From JOPF133 sp052144935 (GTDB lineage Bacteria > Acidobacteriota > Terriglobia > Bryobacterales > Bryobacteraceae): 64,000 bases of DNA. Location of the stretch: assembly GCA_052144935.1 (NCBI GenBank), contig JBKQPR010000085.1:1-64000 (forward strand). The letters run 5' to 3'. Positions 16,345 to 25,189 of this stretch are shown here, piece by piece. The translations under genes were made by a program, and so were the position numbers. Numbering within the stretch: the stretch's first letter is position 1; every line of letters starts with the position of its first letter. The notes under the pieces are model-generated. The model was not told the DNA's origin and did no database searches. It saw only the letters and a list, made by a program, of their open reading frames with translations.

Positions 16345-17601
16345 CTAGCCCCACCAGGCTTCACCGGGAGCCAGATGCGCTCTCAGGTAATCCTGGTCGA
16401 GATCCGCGCCGATACCGGGTGCTGAGTGGACTTGCATCTTCCCGTTTCTAATCACTGGGACATTGCTCTTGGCAGCGGGCGACCGGTCCGACCCTCGCGC
16501 GCACTCCATCATCGGCGCGTTATGGATCGCGGCCGTGAACTGCTGTGACGCCAGATTGAGCAGCAGGCCGCTGACGTTGTGCAAGCAGATCGGCAGGCGG
16601 TAGGAAGCCGCCATGTCGGCGATCACCTTCACTCCGGTAATGCCTCCCGACTGCACCAGGTCAGGCTGGAGGAAATCGACCGCCTGGCTTTCAATGAAGG
16701 GCCGGGCATCTTCGATCAACTCCAGATCCTCTCCCGTCAGGATGGGAATCCTGGTACTGCGCCGCAGTGCCGTCCAGGATTCGCCGAAGCGCGGCGCCAG
16801 CGGATCTTCAAACCAGAGTGGTTTGATGTGCTCGACGGCTTCCGCCACGCGGACCGAGCTCGCCACGTCCAGTTCGTTGTGGCCGTGGACAATGATGTCA
16901 TAATCCGGCCCGAACGCATCGCGCGCCAGATCGTAACAAAGGGCTACTTTCCTAATCTCCGCGGGAACCAGACTCGGCACATATTGCCGCGCGATCACTC
17001 CTATGGCATCGTTCAGGTCGACTTTGAAAGCCTTGAAGCCGGCTGGATCGTTTTTCAGAGCCTGCGCCCTGGGACCCCACTCCTCTTTGGTCCAGAAGTT
17101 ACCCTCATGGCCGCAATGGGAATAGCAGACGACCTCATCGCGGAAGTTGCCGCCGAGAAGCTTCGATACCGGCGCATTCAGAATCTTACCGGCGAGATCC
17201 CAGAGTGCAATATCGATTCCGCTGAGAACACGGATCGGCCGGAAACGCTGCGCCCACGCATAAAACATGTTGTGATGGTGGACCGCGATGGCGAGGGGAT
17301 CCTTACCGATCAAGCTCAGGCCCTTCGCCGACCCCTGATTGCTCATGAACTCGGTGATGACCTCGCGGACATACGGACCGGTGCCATGAGCTGGACCATA
17401 GCCGGAAATCCCGGCATCGGTGTCGATCCGCAGGATTGTTCCGGGCGACACGGACAATTGCAGGGCCTTTACCGCAGTGATCTTAAACTGCTGGCGCACG
17501 GGGGCTGCTAAGGCCTCAAACGGATGGAGAAACCGGGAGATTGTGGCTGCCGCTGGAACTCCCAGAGCGGCCCGAAGAAAAATTCGTCTGTTAACCTGCA
17601 T
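16345..17601 (-). CDS. Exported enolase-superfamily (mandelate racemase-like) enzyme
   Basis: The 418-residue protein has a Tat-type signal (NRRIFLRAALGVPAAAT) and so probably acts in the periplasm on a sugar acid. The enolase-superfamily capping domain is followed by the barrel with the lysine pair Lys190/Lys193 (GFKAFKVD), metal ligands Glu265 (WFEDPL) and Glu291 (TGEDLE), and a catalytic-type His341 (CLHNVSG). The position of the first metal ligand, normally Asp, reads as His239 in VHGHNELD. It would be classed as a dehydratase or racemase; the substrate is unknown. No operon partner is evident on the same strand. Confidence 0.85.
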   Translation of the reverse strand: MQVNRRIFLRAALGVPAAATISRFLHPFEALAAPVRQQFKITAVKALQLSVSPGTILRIDTDAGISGYGPAHGTGPYVREVITEFMSNQGSAKGLSLIGKDPLAIAVHHHNMFYAWAQRFRPIRVLSGIDIALWDLAGKILNAPVSKLLGGNFRDEVVCYSHCGHEGNFWTKEEWGPRAQALKNDPAGFKAFKVDLNDAIGVIARQYVPSLVPAEIRKVALCYDLARDAFGPDYDIIVHGHNELDVASSVRVAEAVEHIKPLWFEDPLAPRFGESWTALRRSTRIPILTGEDLELIEDARPFIESQAVDFLQPDLVQSGGITGVKVIADMAASYRLPICLHNVSGLLLNLASQQFTAAIHNAPMMECARGSDRSPAAKSNVPVIRNGKMQVHSAPGIGADLDQDYLRAHLAPGEAWWG

Positions 17602-17792
17602 GGTGGCCTCCCGATCGGGAAAAGGCGAACCAACATCTAGCTACGCTAGCTTCCCCACCCGCTGAGCTTAGGGGGGTTGCCTTCTCGCCGAATGCCCCAG
17701 AGATGATCGTCCACCGCCAGAGCATCTTGTCCGGAATTTCCATTTTGGACTCCCGGGTCGCGTTCAGTATACACCCAGCCATGCCTTGATCC

Positions 17793-17839
17793 TCTGAGTC
17801 GTAGTCTGAGTGTCTGAGTGTCTGAGTCGTAGTGTCTGA
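17793..17839. repeat. Octamer tandem repeat TCTGAGTS
   Basis: The unit TCTGAGTC/G occurs four times (17793, 17805, 17813, 17821), twice followed by GTAG, with a partial fifth copy at 17835. Purely a short sequence repeat. Confidence 0.8.
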
Positions 17840-18151
17840 CCGGGCGCACGACACCCACGCGGTTCGCATGACCGGGTGGTTCGGCGCCGCGTGCCGACGG
17901 CGCCGGAAGCACGCCGGTCTGCAGCACATGCCGGCCTGGCTAACGGCGCCTGCAGCGGGCGGGTGCGGCGGCCGGCTCTGCCCCGCGCGATTGCCATGCG
18001 CCTCCACGCCGGCATCGTCATGCGCGCCGCCTGGCGTACGTCGGGATCGGGCTGCCGGCAGCAGGAGAACGAGGAGCCGTCCACCAGATTGCTGCTGCGC
18101 ACGAGGCCTCGGGGCCTTCGCCGCTTCCCCCGCGCGTCTCGCCGGCTTGGT

Positions 18152-18178
18152 TGCGTGGTATGCGTGGTATGCGTGGTA
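18152..18178. repeat. Nine-base tandem repeat, three exact copies
   Basis: TGCGTGGTA is repeated three times without error at 18152, 18161 and 18170, followed by a partial copy. It lies just upstream of the HXXEE remnant. Confidence 0.9.
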
Positions 18179-18216
18179 TGCGGATACTGTTGCCCCCCGG
18201 CAACATCAGCGCTACC

Positions 18217-18646
18217 ATGACCGAACAGGCTTTGTGGCACATAGAGGCCAGGTCGTGTTCTTGTTTCTGATTCTCGCCCATGGGGCACACTCCATCAAGG
18301 AGAACGTCACCAGATTGTACGAGGTCTTCGCCCCGGCTCTTTTTGCCAGCAGCCTCGCGGCAACAATCTTGTCCTGGGGTTCCTGGTCTTCAACGCGGCT
18401 CTTGTCACGTTCGGTCTGTGGTGCCGGACCGTTCCCGTGCGCTCAGGCTGGCGTGCAGCTCGCGGGTTAGTCTGGTTCCGGACAATTTTGGAACTGTGCA
18501 ACGGCATCGGCCACTCGGCCCGCATCTTGTCGCGAGGGGGCTACTTCTCTGGTGTGTTGACGGCTCCCCTGCTGCTGCTCGCTCGGTGGCGGGCGGTTGT
18601 CCAGGCTCGTCAGGGCCGCCGCCGCCGGTCCTTCCATCCCTTATAG
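18217..18646 (+). pseudogene. HXXEE-type integral membrane protein, frameshifted
   Basis: Three reading frames must be joined to obtain one protein. It starts MTEQALWHIEA at 18217, continues as VVFLFLILAHGAHSIKENVT from about 18255, and then from about 18362 as LVLGFLVFNAALVTFGLW and ELCNGIGHSARILSRGGYF, ending near 18646. The pattern of an early HxxHxxxE, a central helix and a late E-x-x-N-G-x-x-H followed by Y-F-x-G-x-L-T-A is that of the HXXEE membrane family of unknown function. With two frameshifts it is unlikely to be functional, unless these are sequencing errors. The intact length would be about 140 residues. Confidence 0.6.
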
Positions 18647-18656
18647 TAGGTTCACC

Positions 18657-19559
18657 ATGAAACCGCGACTTTCCGCATTCCCCAAGTGCTACCTGGACCG
18701 CATCGCCGGCGGCGCGATGTCGGTCTTCGAGTGGATCGCCATGGCCGGCTCCCTGGACGCCGACGGCCTGGAGATGTACGAGGGCTTCTTCACCTCGTTC
18801 GAGGACCCGTACCTGGACGGGGTAGGGGAGGCTATCCAGCGGGCCGGATTCGAAATGCCCATGCTGTGCTGCTCGCCCGACTTCACCAACCCCGATGCGG
18901 ACGCCCGCCGGCGCGCCGTGGAGCGCGAAGCCCTGATGATCCGGACCTGCCGCCGGCTGGGAGGGCCGCGCAGCGTCTGCCGCGTGCTCAGCGGGCAGCG
19001 GTATCCCGAAGTGGACCGCCGGCAGGGCATCGCCCACGCGGCCGAATGCATCAACAGCCTGGTCCCGGTAGCGCGCGAGTACGATGTGGTGCTGGGCCTG
19101 GAGAACCACTATAAAGACGGGTTCTGGCGCTATCCCGAGTTTGCCCAGAAGCAAGAGGTCTTTCTTGAATTGCTGGCGGCCATTCCGGAGCGCGAGTATT
19201 TCGGAGTCCAGTACGATCCCTCCAATGCCGTGGTGGCCGGCGACGATCCGGTGGCGCTGCTCGAAGCCGTGGCGGACCGCGTGGTCAGCATGCACGCCAG
19301 CGACCGGTACCTGGAGCCGGGCGCCGGGCTGGAAGACCTCCGCCAGAGCGACGGCGCCCTGGGCTACTCTCCGCGGCTGCGGCACGGTGTTACGGGTCAG
19401 GGCCTCAACGATTACGAGGCAATTTTCCGGATTCTGAGCGGCCGTGGATACGCGGGGTGGATCAGCATCGAAGACGGCATGAACGGCATGGACGAGATGG
19501 CGCAATCGCTCGAGTTTCTTCGCGGGATGTGCGCCCGTTACTATCCGGAGGGCAGTTGA
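18657..19559 (+). CDS. Sugar phosphate isomerase/epimerase-like TIM-barrel protein
   Basis: This is a cytosolic xylose-isomerase-like TIM-barrel enzyme of 300 residues. No signal peptide is seen. Metal-binding motifs are present: GLEMYEGFF early, VVLGLENHYK (Glu), YFGVQYDPSNAVV (Asp), VSMHASDRYLEP (His) and WISIEDGM (Glu). Such proteins isomerise or epimerise keto-sugars or inositol intermediates. ATG 18657 is where the conserved N-terminus begins. Its stop overlaps the ATG of the next Gfo/Idh oxidoreductase (TGATG), indicating one operon and a joint pathway. Confidence 0.85.
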   Translation: MKPRLSAFPKCYLDRIAGGAMSVFEWIAMAGSLDADGLEMYEGFFTSFEDPYLDGVGEAIQRAGFEMPMLCCSPDFTNPDADARRRAVEREALMIRTCRRLGGPRSVCRVLSGQRYPEVDRRQGIAHAAECINSLVPVAREYDVVLGLENHYKDGFWRYPEFAQKQEVFLELLAAIPEREYFGVQYDPSNAVVAGDDPVALLEAVADRVVSMHASDRYLEPGAGLEDLRQSDGALGYSPRLRHGVTGQGLNDYEAIFRILSGRGYAGWISIEDGMNGMDEMAQSLEFLRGMCARYYPEGS

Positions 19560-20644
19560 TGCGCCGCCTGCGAACCTCCATCGTAGGATGCGGCAAGGTC
19601 GGGCATATCCACGCCCGCGCACTAGGACCAGGCGGACTTGCGGAATCGGAGTTGGTGGCCGTTTCGGACGAGTCCGGCGAGCGCGCACGGGCCTTCGCCG
19701 CCCGGTATGGCGTGCGGGCGTTCGAGGATCCCGGCGCCATGCTGGCCCAAGCCGGCGCCGAAGCCGTATGCATCTGCACCCCGCACCCGGCTCACCGCCA
19801 GCCCGCGGTTCTAGCCGCCCGGGCCGGCGTGCACGTGCTGGTGGAGAAGCCCATGGCCGCCTGCCTGGCCGATTGCGATGCCATGATCGCAGCCGCCCGG
19901 GCAGGAAACGTCAAGCTGGCGGTGATCAGTCAGCGGCGCTTCTACGAGCCCGTCGTGCGCCTCAAGGCGGCCATCGATGCGGGGAAGATCGGAACCCCGG
20001 TTCTGGCGACAGTGCTCATGCTGAGCTGGCGCGACGAGGCGTATTACCGCTCCGATCCGTGGCGCGGGCGCTGGGATACGGAAGGCGGCGGCGTGTTGGT
20101 GAACCAGGCGCCCCACCACCTGGACCTGATGCGCTGGTTCATGGGACCCATCCAGCGGATCTCCGGCGCCTGCGCCAATCTGAACCATCCCTACATCGAG
20201 GTTGAGGATACTGCGCTGGCCATTGTCCATTTCCGAAGCGGGGCCCTCGGTTCCATCCTCACCAGCCTGAGCCAGCGGCCGGGCATCTACACCAAGCTGC
20301 ACGTGCACGGATCGAACGGCGCTTCGGTGGGGGTCGAGACCGATACCGGAGCCACGTTCGTGGCCGGAATGACGGGCGTCCTCGATCCGCCGTTGAACGA
20401 CCTCTGGACGATACCCGGCGAAGAGCCGCTGCTGAGCGGGTTCCAGGCCGATGACCGGAGCCGATTCGGTGCTGTGGATCCCACGTTTCACTACCACGCC
20501 TTGCAGATCCGGGATTTTCTGCGCGCCGTCCAGGAAGACCGGGAGCCGGCCGTGACAGCCGCCGACGGCCGCGCGGTAGTCGAAATGTTCGCGGCCATTT
20601 ATCGTTCGAGCCATACCGGCTTGCCTGTCGATTTCCCGGTTTGA
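19559..20644 (+). CDS. Gfo/Idh/MocA-family oxidoreductase
   Basis: This 361-residue cytosolic NAD(P)-dependent dehydrogenase has the Rossmann motif TSIVGCGKVGHIHARAL, the family motif VEKPMAACLADCDAM and the substrate-domain loop GGGVLVNQAPHHLDLMRWFMG with the conserved His. The start overlaps the preceding isomerase gene by one base. The pairing of an isomerase with a Gfo/Idh protein is typical of 3-keto-sugar or inositol catabolism. The exact substrate is not visible. Confidence 0.88.
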   Translation: MRRLRTSIVGCGKVGHIHARALGPGGLAESELVAVSDESGERARAFAARYGVRAFEDPGAMLAQAGAEAVCICTPHPAHRQPAVLAARAGVHVLVEKPMAACLADCDAMIAAARAGNVKLAVISQRRFYEPVVRLKAAIDAGKIGTPVLATVLMLSWRDEAYYRSDPWRGRWDTEGGGVLVNQAPHHLDLMRWFMGPIQRISGACANLNHPYIEVEDTALAIVHFRSGALGSILTSLSQRPGIYTKLHVHGSNGASVGVETDTGATFVAGMTGVLDPPLNDLWTIPGEEPLLSGFQADDRSRFGAVDPTFHYHALQIRDFLRAVQEDREPAVTAADGRAVVEMFAAIYRSSHTGLPVDFPV

Positions 20645-20733
20645 CGCCCCCGGAATGCGCGTGGAACAAGTGTCCGGGTGCCATGGCGTGGCGCAGCGGG
20701 CATCTCGTCGCGGCGGCGATCTCCCGGGCACCG

Positions 20734-20920
20734 GGGCGTGGCATACTGCTCGAACACCGAGCTGGCAGGAGTGAGCCGCGGCTTAGCAAGCGCCCGCGGG
20801 ACCGCAACCGAATCCTGCGCGAAGCAAGCACTTAGCGCGCGGCTGGCGCCGCGGACGGCAAGCTCGGTGGCGAGCCACTGGACACCTGGGCGTGGCCCTC
20901 TGCTCGAACACCGAGCCGGC
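20734..20920. repeat. Diverged direct repeat, two 33-bp copies
   Basis: GGGCGTGGC-4-TGCTCGAACACCGAGC-1-GGC occurs at 20734-20766 and 20888-20920, 154 bases apart, differing only in the short variable positions. Function unknown. Confidence 0.75.
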
Positions 20921-21222
20921 CGGAGACCAGAGCCGGGAGAGGCGTCGGACGGTTCTTGCCTCCAGTGTGTCGGTGCTGGCACACAATGTCGTTCACAAAG
21001 TCCGCCGGGAAAATTCCGAATATTATCAATCCCTTACAGACATACCCTGCAGGTCGCCCCAAACCCGCGTGCTAGCTTGAAACTGAAGATGGAACCGTCG
21101 CTGGTAGCGGCGGTCCTCGCGGGGATGTCTGCCGGGGCCCGACCATGGGGGCCTTAAATCCGGAGCACAGACATTGCAACGCTTCCTATACCGGACTCAG
21201 GGGCCTTAAACCTGGCCTGATG

Positions 21223-21450
21223 GCACGCTCCCTGCGGGGAGCGCTCCCCTTACGGGGAGTACGGAACCGGTTCCAAATGTCGGGGCGCCTCGAACGCCCC
21301 CAACGAGGGGAGAGACGAAGAGAGGGGCAAGAAACGAATCGCTTTAAATCGTTTTCGGAGCCGCGCGCGTCAGCAAGCGGTTTCGGAATAGCACCGAATC
21401 TCGCGGTCGGAGACCTAGGCAGCCGATCTCCCTGTGGTGCAATGCCACAA
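21223..21450. repeat. Dispersed intergenic element, copy in opposite orientation
   Basis: This stretch carries CGCTCCCTGCGGGGAGCG (a short palindrome), GGAGCCGCGCGCGTCAGCAAG and AGCGGTTTCGGAATAGCACC. The last is the reverse complement, with one change, of the segment near 34592-34611. It ends with CGGTCGGAGACCTAGGC, echoing the CGGTCGGATACCTAGGC at 34742. It therefore shares its parts with the copy near 34.6 kb, inverted in part. Confidence 0.6.
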
Positions 21451-21557
21451 CGATGATAGTCGAGTTGGGTGAAAGTAAGCAGCGGATGCGCCAAAACACC
21501 CAAGAAACATCACCCGGATAGCTTAGAATTCAGGTAATCCGCCCATAAAATCCTTTA

Positions 21558-21573
21558 TGGTCCGTGGATTGCA
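21558..21573 (+). promoter_or_regulatory. Candidate sigma-54 promoter of the hydrogenase operon
   Basis: TGGTCCGTGGATTGCA has GG and GC elements separated by exactly 10 bases and matches 10 of 12 informative positions of TGGCACG-N4-TTGCA. It lies 41 bases before the hyaA start, leaving about 30 bases of leader with the ribosome site. Sigma-54 control of membrane-bound hydrogenases is known in Cupriavidus; here it is inference from one motif. Confidence 0.4.
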
Positions 21574-21614
21574 AGTGCCGACGCCGCACGACATCCCCTT
21601 CAAGGAGGTCCCCC

Positions 21615-22703
21615 GTGGCCACCGAACGCAAGCAGTCTACTTACGATCTGCTCCGAAATCATGGAGTCGATCGCAGATCCTTCCTCAAATTCTGCACGAC
21701 CATGGCCGGCGCCATGGGGCTTGAAGCCACCATGGTGCCTACCGTCGTGGCCGCCATGGAGAGCAAACCTCGCATCCCGGTAATCTGGCTGCATGGCCTG
21801 GAATGCACCTGCTGCAGCGAGAGCTTCATCCGGTCTTCCCACCCGATTGCCCAGGACATTGTCCTGAACATGATCTCGCTCGACTACGACGACACCTTGC
21901 AGGCGGCCGCGGGCGATCAGGTGGAAGAGATCCGCCACCGGATCATGAAGGACTACAAAGGCCAGTACGTGCTGGCGGTGGAAGGCAACGCGCCGACCAA
22001 AGACGGCGGCGTGTACTGCACCGTCCACGGCGAGAGCTTTCTCAACGTTTTGAAGGAAACCGCGGAGGACGCCAAGGCCATCGTGGCGTGGGGATCGTGC
22101 GCTTCCCATGGGTGTGTGCAGAACGCCAGGCCCAACCCGACGGGCGCTCAGCCGGTGAAGAAGATTATCACCGGGAAGCCGATCGTCAACGTGCCGGGCT
22201 GCCCGCCCATCGCCGAAGTGATGACCGGGGTGCTGGCCTACATCCTCACCTTCGACCAGCTTCCCGAACTGGACCGCGCCGGCCGTCCCAAAATGTTCTA
22301 CGGCCAGCGCATCCACGACAAGTGCCTGCGCCGGTCGTTCTTCGACGCCGGACAGTATGTGGAAGCGTGGGACGACGACGGAGCGCGCAAGGGCTGGTGC
22401 CTGTACAAGATGGGGTGCCGCGGCCCGTCCACCTACAACGCCTGCTCCAACGTCAAATGGAACGGGGGCGTTTCCTTCCCCATCGGCTCGGGGCATGGCT
22501 GCATCGGCTGCTCGGAGGAGAACTTCTGGGACAACGGCCCGTTCTATCAACGGCTGATCGACATCCCCGTTCCGGGCATCCACTCCACCCCGGACGAGGT
22601 AGGCAAGACCCTCGCCGTGGTCACCGGCGTAGCGGTGGGCGCTCACCTCGTCTCCCACGTGGTGCGGTCCGCCGCCAAGGGTGGCGAAGCCGAAAAGAAG
22701 TAA
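21615..22703 (+). CDS. hyaA: [NiFe] hydrogenase small subunit, group 1d type
   Basis: This is the electron-transfer subunit of a periplasm-facing uptake hydrogenase, carrying three Fe-S clusters. GTG 21615 is the start: a perfect AAGGAGGT precedes it by five bases. Of 362 residues, the first about 48 form a Tat signal (RRSFLK at 20-25). The proximal cluster region reads LECTCCSESF, giving Cys64, Cys66 and Cys67, and WGSCASHGCVQ adds two more cysteines. With the later GCPP cysteine this is the six-cysteine set of oxygen-tolerant enzymes (E. coli Hyd-1, Cupriavidus MBH). Medial and distal cluster motifs (IHDKCLRR, GHGCIGCSE) are present, and a C-terminal hydrophobic helix anchors the protein near the cytochrome b subunit. 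Confidence 0.96.
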   Translation: MATERKQSTYDLLRNHGVDRRSFLKFCTTMAGAMGLEATMVPTVVAAMESKPRIPVIWLHGLECTCCSESFIRSSHPIAQDIVLNMISLDYDDTLQAAAGDQVEEIRHRIMKDYKGQYVLAVEGNAPTKDGGVYCTVHGESFLNVLKETAEDAKAIVAWGSCASHGCVQNARPNPTGAQPVKKIITGKPIVNVPGCPPIAEVMTGVLAYILTFDQLPELDRAGRPKMFYGQRIHDKCLRRSFFDAGQYVEAWDDDGARKGWCLYKMGCRGPSTYNACSNVKWNGGVSFPIGSGHGCIGCSEENFWDNGPFYQRLIDIPVPGIHSTPDEVGKTLAVVTGVAVGAHLVSHVVRSAAKGGEAEKK

Positions 22704-22728
22704 GGTCCAAGAAAGATAAGGTGCAACC

Positions 22729-24450
22729 ATGTCGAAACGAGTAGTGGTCGATCCGGTTACGCGAATTGAAGGGCACCTCCGCGTGGAGGCGATGCTCGAC
22801 GACGGCAACAAGATCCAGGACGCCATAAGTTCCGGCACCATGTGGCGGGGCATCGAGGTGATCCTCGAAGGCCGCGATCCGCGCGATGCCTGGGCCTTCT
22901 GCGAGCGCATCTGCGGCGTCTGCACCACCGTGCACGCGCTGGCCAGCGTGCGGTGCGTGGAAAACGCGCTGGGTATCCAGGTGCCGCCCAACGCCGACAT
23001 CATCCGCAACATTATGTACCTGACCCAGATGGTGCAGGACCACGTGATCCACTTTTACCATCTGCACGCGCTCGACTGGGTAGACGTGGTTTCGGCGTTG
23101 AGAGCCGATCCGGCGGCCACGGCGGCCCTGGCGCAAAAGGTGGCGCCCCAGTGGGCGCTGGCGACTCCGGGCTACTTCAGCGACATGGCGGGGACGCTCA
23201 AGAAGTTCGTCGCATCGGGCCAGTTGGGAATCTTCCAGAACGCCTATTGGGGCCATCCGGCCTACAAACTGCCGCCGGAAGCCAATCTGATGGCGGTGTC
23301 CCACTACCTGGAAGCGCTGAAGTGGCAGAAAGAGATCGCCAAGATCCACACCATCTTCGGTGGCAAGAATCCCCATCCCAACTACATTGTCGGCGGCATG
23401 GCCTCGGCCATCTCCATGCAGGGCGACAACGCCGTGAACATGGAGCGGCTCGATATGGTGCGCGACCTGATTATGGGCGCCATCCACATCGTAGACGACC
23501 TGTACGTCCCGGACCTGCTGGCGGTGGCTTCGTTCTATCCGGAATGGACAAAGATCGGTGGTGGGTTGGGCAGCTACATGGTCTACGGCGACTTGCCGCA
23601 GGCGGGCATCGGAAACACGTCGAAGTTCCTTTTCCCGCGCGGCGTCATCCTGAACAAGAAGCTGGATGAAGTCCTGCCGTTGGATCTCGCCGACCCGTCC
23701 CAGGTGCAGGAGGAGATCGTGCATTCCTGGTACACCTACCCCGAGGGCAAGACCTCCCTGCATCCGTGGGAAGGCGTCACCGAGCCCCAGTACAGCGGAC
23801 CCAAGCCGCCGTACCAACAGCTCGACGAGAACAAGGCGTACTCGTGGCTGAAGGCGCCTCGATGGAAGGGGCATGCGGTGGAAGTGGGACCGCTCGCGAG
23901 GATGCTGGTTGGTTTCGCCACCGGCCGAACCGAGTTCAAAGAAGTGGTGACCGAAGCGCTGGGCCGCCTGAAGGTGGGTCCGGAGGCGCTCTTCTCGACG
24001 CTGGGACGCACCGCGGCTCGCGGGTTGGAAGCCCGCCTGGCGGTGCACTGGCTGCTCGACGAATACAACCACCTGATCGACAATCTGAAAAACGGCGATT
24101 CCGCGACGGCCGACACCAAGAACTGGGACCCCGGCACCTGGCAGGCGGAATCGAAGGGCTTCGGCTTCACGGAAGCCCCGCGCGGCGCGCTGTGCCACTG
24201 GATCCGGATCAAAGACCGGAAGATCGCCAAATACCAGATCGTGGTCCCTTCCACCTGGAACGCATCTCCCAAGGATGGCAAGGGACAGCATGGCGCCTAT
24301 GAATCGGCGCTCCTCGGGACTCCCATGGCCGACCCCAAGCGGCCCGTCGAGATCCTGCGCACCATCCATTCCTTCGATCCGTGCCTGGCCTGCGCTTCGC
24401 ACGTGATCGGGCCGGACGGCGAGACGCTGGCCGAAATCGTCGTGCGTTGA
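22729..24450 (+). CDS. hyaB: [NiFe] hydrogenase large subunit
   Basis: This catalytic subunit splits H2 at a Ni-Fe(CN)2CO centre. It has 573 residues. The four active-site cysteines are in RICGVCTTVHA (Cys62, Cys65) and FDPCLACASH (Cys552, Cys555). The chain continues 15 residues past His558, the usual C-terminal peptide removed by the maturation protease after nickel insertion, here encoded by hyaD downstream. It has no signal peptide of its own and is co-exported with HyaA. The gene lies 25 bp after hyaA and 10 bp before hyaC. Confidence 0.97.
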   Translation: MSKRVVVDPVTRIEGHLRVEAMLDDGNKIQDAISSGTMWRGIEVILEGRDPRDAWAFCERICGVCTTVHALASVRCVENALGIQVPPNADIIRNIMYLTQMVQDHVIHFYHLHALDWVDVVSALRADPAATAALAQKVAPQWALATPGYFSDMAGTLKKFVASGQLGIFQNAYWGHPAYKLPPEANLMAVSHYLEALKWQKEIAKIHTIFGGKNPHPNYIVGGMASAISMQGDNAVNMERLDMVRDLIMGAIHIVDDLYVPDLLAVASFYPEWTKIGGGLGSYMVYGDLPQAGIGNTSKFLFPRGVILNKKLDEVLPLDLADPSQVQEEIVHSWYTYPEGKTSLHPWEGVTEPQYSGPKPPYQQLDENKAYSWLKAPRWKGHAVEVGPLARMLVGFATGRTEFKEVVTEALGRLKVGPEALFSTLGRTAARGLEARLAVHWLLDEYNHLIDNLKNGDSATADTKNWDPGTWQAESKGFGFTEAPRGALCHWIRIKDRKIAKYQIVVPSTWNASPKDGKGQHGAYESALLGTPMADPKRPVEILRTIHSFDPCLACASHVIGPDGETLAEIVVR

Positions 24451-24460
24451 GGAGGCATTT

Positions 24461-25189
24461 ATGGCAGGCACTACTTATCAATTGCTCGATCCCGGAACCA
24501 AGGAGTTGCTATACGCACGGAAATACGTGTGGGAGTTCCCGGTCCGCCTGAGCCATTGGCTGAACGTCCTGGCGATCGCCGTCCTGTTCGCCACCGGACT
24601 GTACATCGCCACGCCGGTCCTTTCGCCCAATGGCGAACCATGGAACCACTTCCTGATGGGCCGCGCGCAGGAAATCCACTTCATCGCGGGATACGTGCTG
24701 CTGTTCAGCTTCCTGCTGCGCATCTACTGGTTCTACGTGGGCAACAACTATGCGCGGTCGGGCTTCCCATTTGTCTGGCGGCGCGCCTGGTGGGCCGACT
24801 TGAAAGAGCAGGCCATGCAGTACCTGCGCCTGGACCGCGGCAATGTACACTTGGGCCATAACGCGCTGGCCGGCCTCACGTACACCATCTTCGTCATCGG
24901 CCTGGGCTGGTGTCAGATCCTCACCGGACTGGCGCTCTATTCGGAGAAGAATCCCGGCGGCTTTTGGGACAAGCTGGTAGGCTGGATTATCCCGCTGTGC
25001 GGCGGGTCGTTCCGCTTGCACATGTGGCACCACATGCTGGCCTGGGGTTTTGTGGTCTTCCTGATCCTTCACCTGTACATCGTGCTGTACGACGACCGGC
25101 AGTACAAAAACGGGCTGATGTCCTCTATGGTGGCCGGGTACAAGTTCTACGAAAAGAAGGATTTGGATCATGACCGCTGGCTTACGTGA
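24461..25189 (+). CDS. hyaC: Hydrogenase cytochrome b subunit
   Basis: This membrane di-heme cytochrome b takes electrons from HyaA to the quinone pool. The 242-residue protein has four main hydrophobic segments with the heme-ligand histidines in RLSHWLNVLAIAVLFATGLY, EIHFIAGYVLLF and LHMWHHMLAWGFVVFLILHLY. An AGGAGG site sits just upstream of ATG 24461. Its presence argues against the group 1h enzymes, which lack this subunit, and supports group 1d. The next gene starts inside it (20-bp overlap). Confidence 0.95.
   Translation: MAGTTYQLLDPGTKELLYARKYVWEFPVRLSHWLNVLAIAVLFATGLYIATPVLSPNGEPWNHFLMGRAQEIHFIAGYVLLFSFLLRIYWFYVGNNYARSGFPFVWRRAWWADLKEQAMQYLRLDRGNVHLGHNALAGLTYTIFVIGLGWCQILTGLALYSEKNPGGFWDKLVGWIIPLCGGSFRLHMWHHMLAWGFVVFLILHLYIVLYDDRQYKNGLMSSMVAGYKFYEKKDLDHDRWLT

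Larger units (their letters stand above)
17602..18216. other. Non-coding or decayed DNA with tandem repeats
   Basis: About 600 bases without a credible gene. Two tandem repeats are annotated separately inside it. Translations on both strands are rich in Arg, Ala and Cys without domain matches. Confidence 0.5.
20645..21557. other. 900-bp intergenic region with repeats
   Basis: No credible gene is found between the Gfo/Idh gene and the hydrogenase operon. It contains a duplicated 33-mer and a copy of the dispersed element (both annotated separately). The short open frames on both strands encode low-complexity products that simply translate the repeats. Confidence 0.6.

Noticed and set aside
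17793..18178. Possible CRISPR array
   Set aside because: The repeats are 8-9 bases, adjacent and without spacers; no cas genes are near.
20599..20982. 127-codon minus-strand frame with repeated FEQ.ATPRCP
   Set aside because: It is only the translation of the duplicated 33-mer; no ribosome site or family.
22621..24471. 616-codon minus-strand open frame
   Set aside because: Exact antisense of hyaB; the translation is low-complexity His/Arg-rich.
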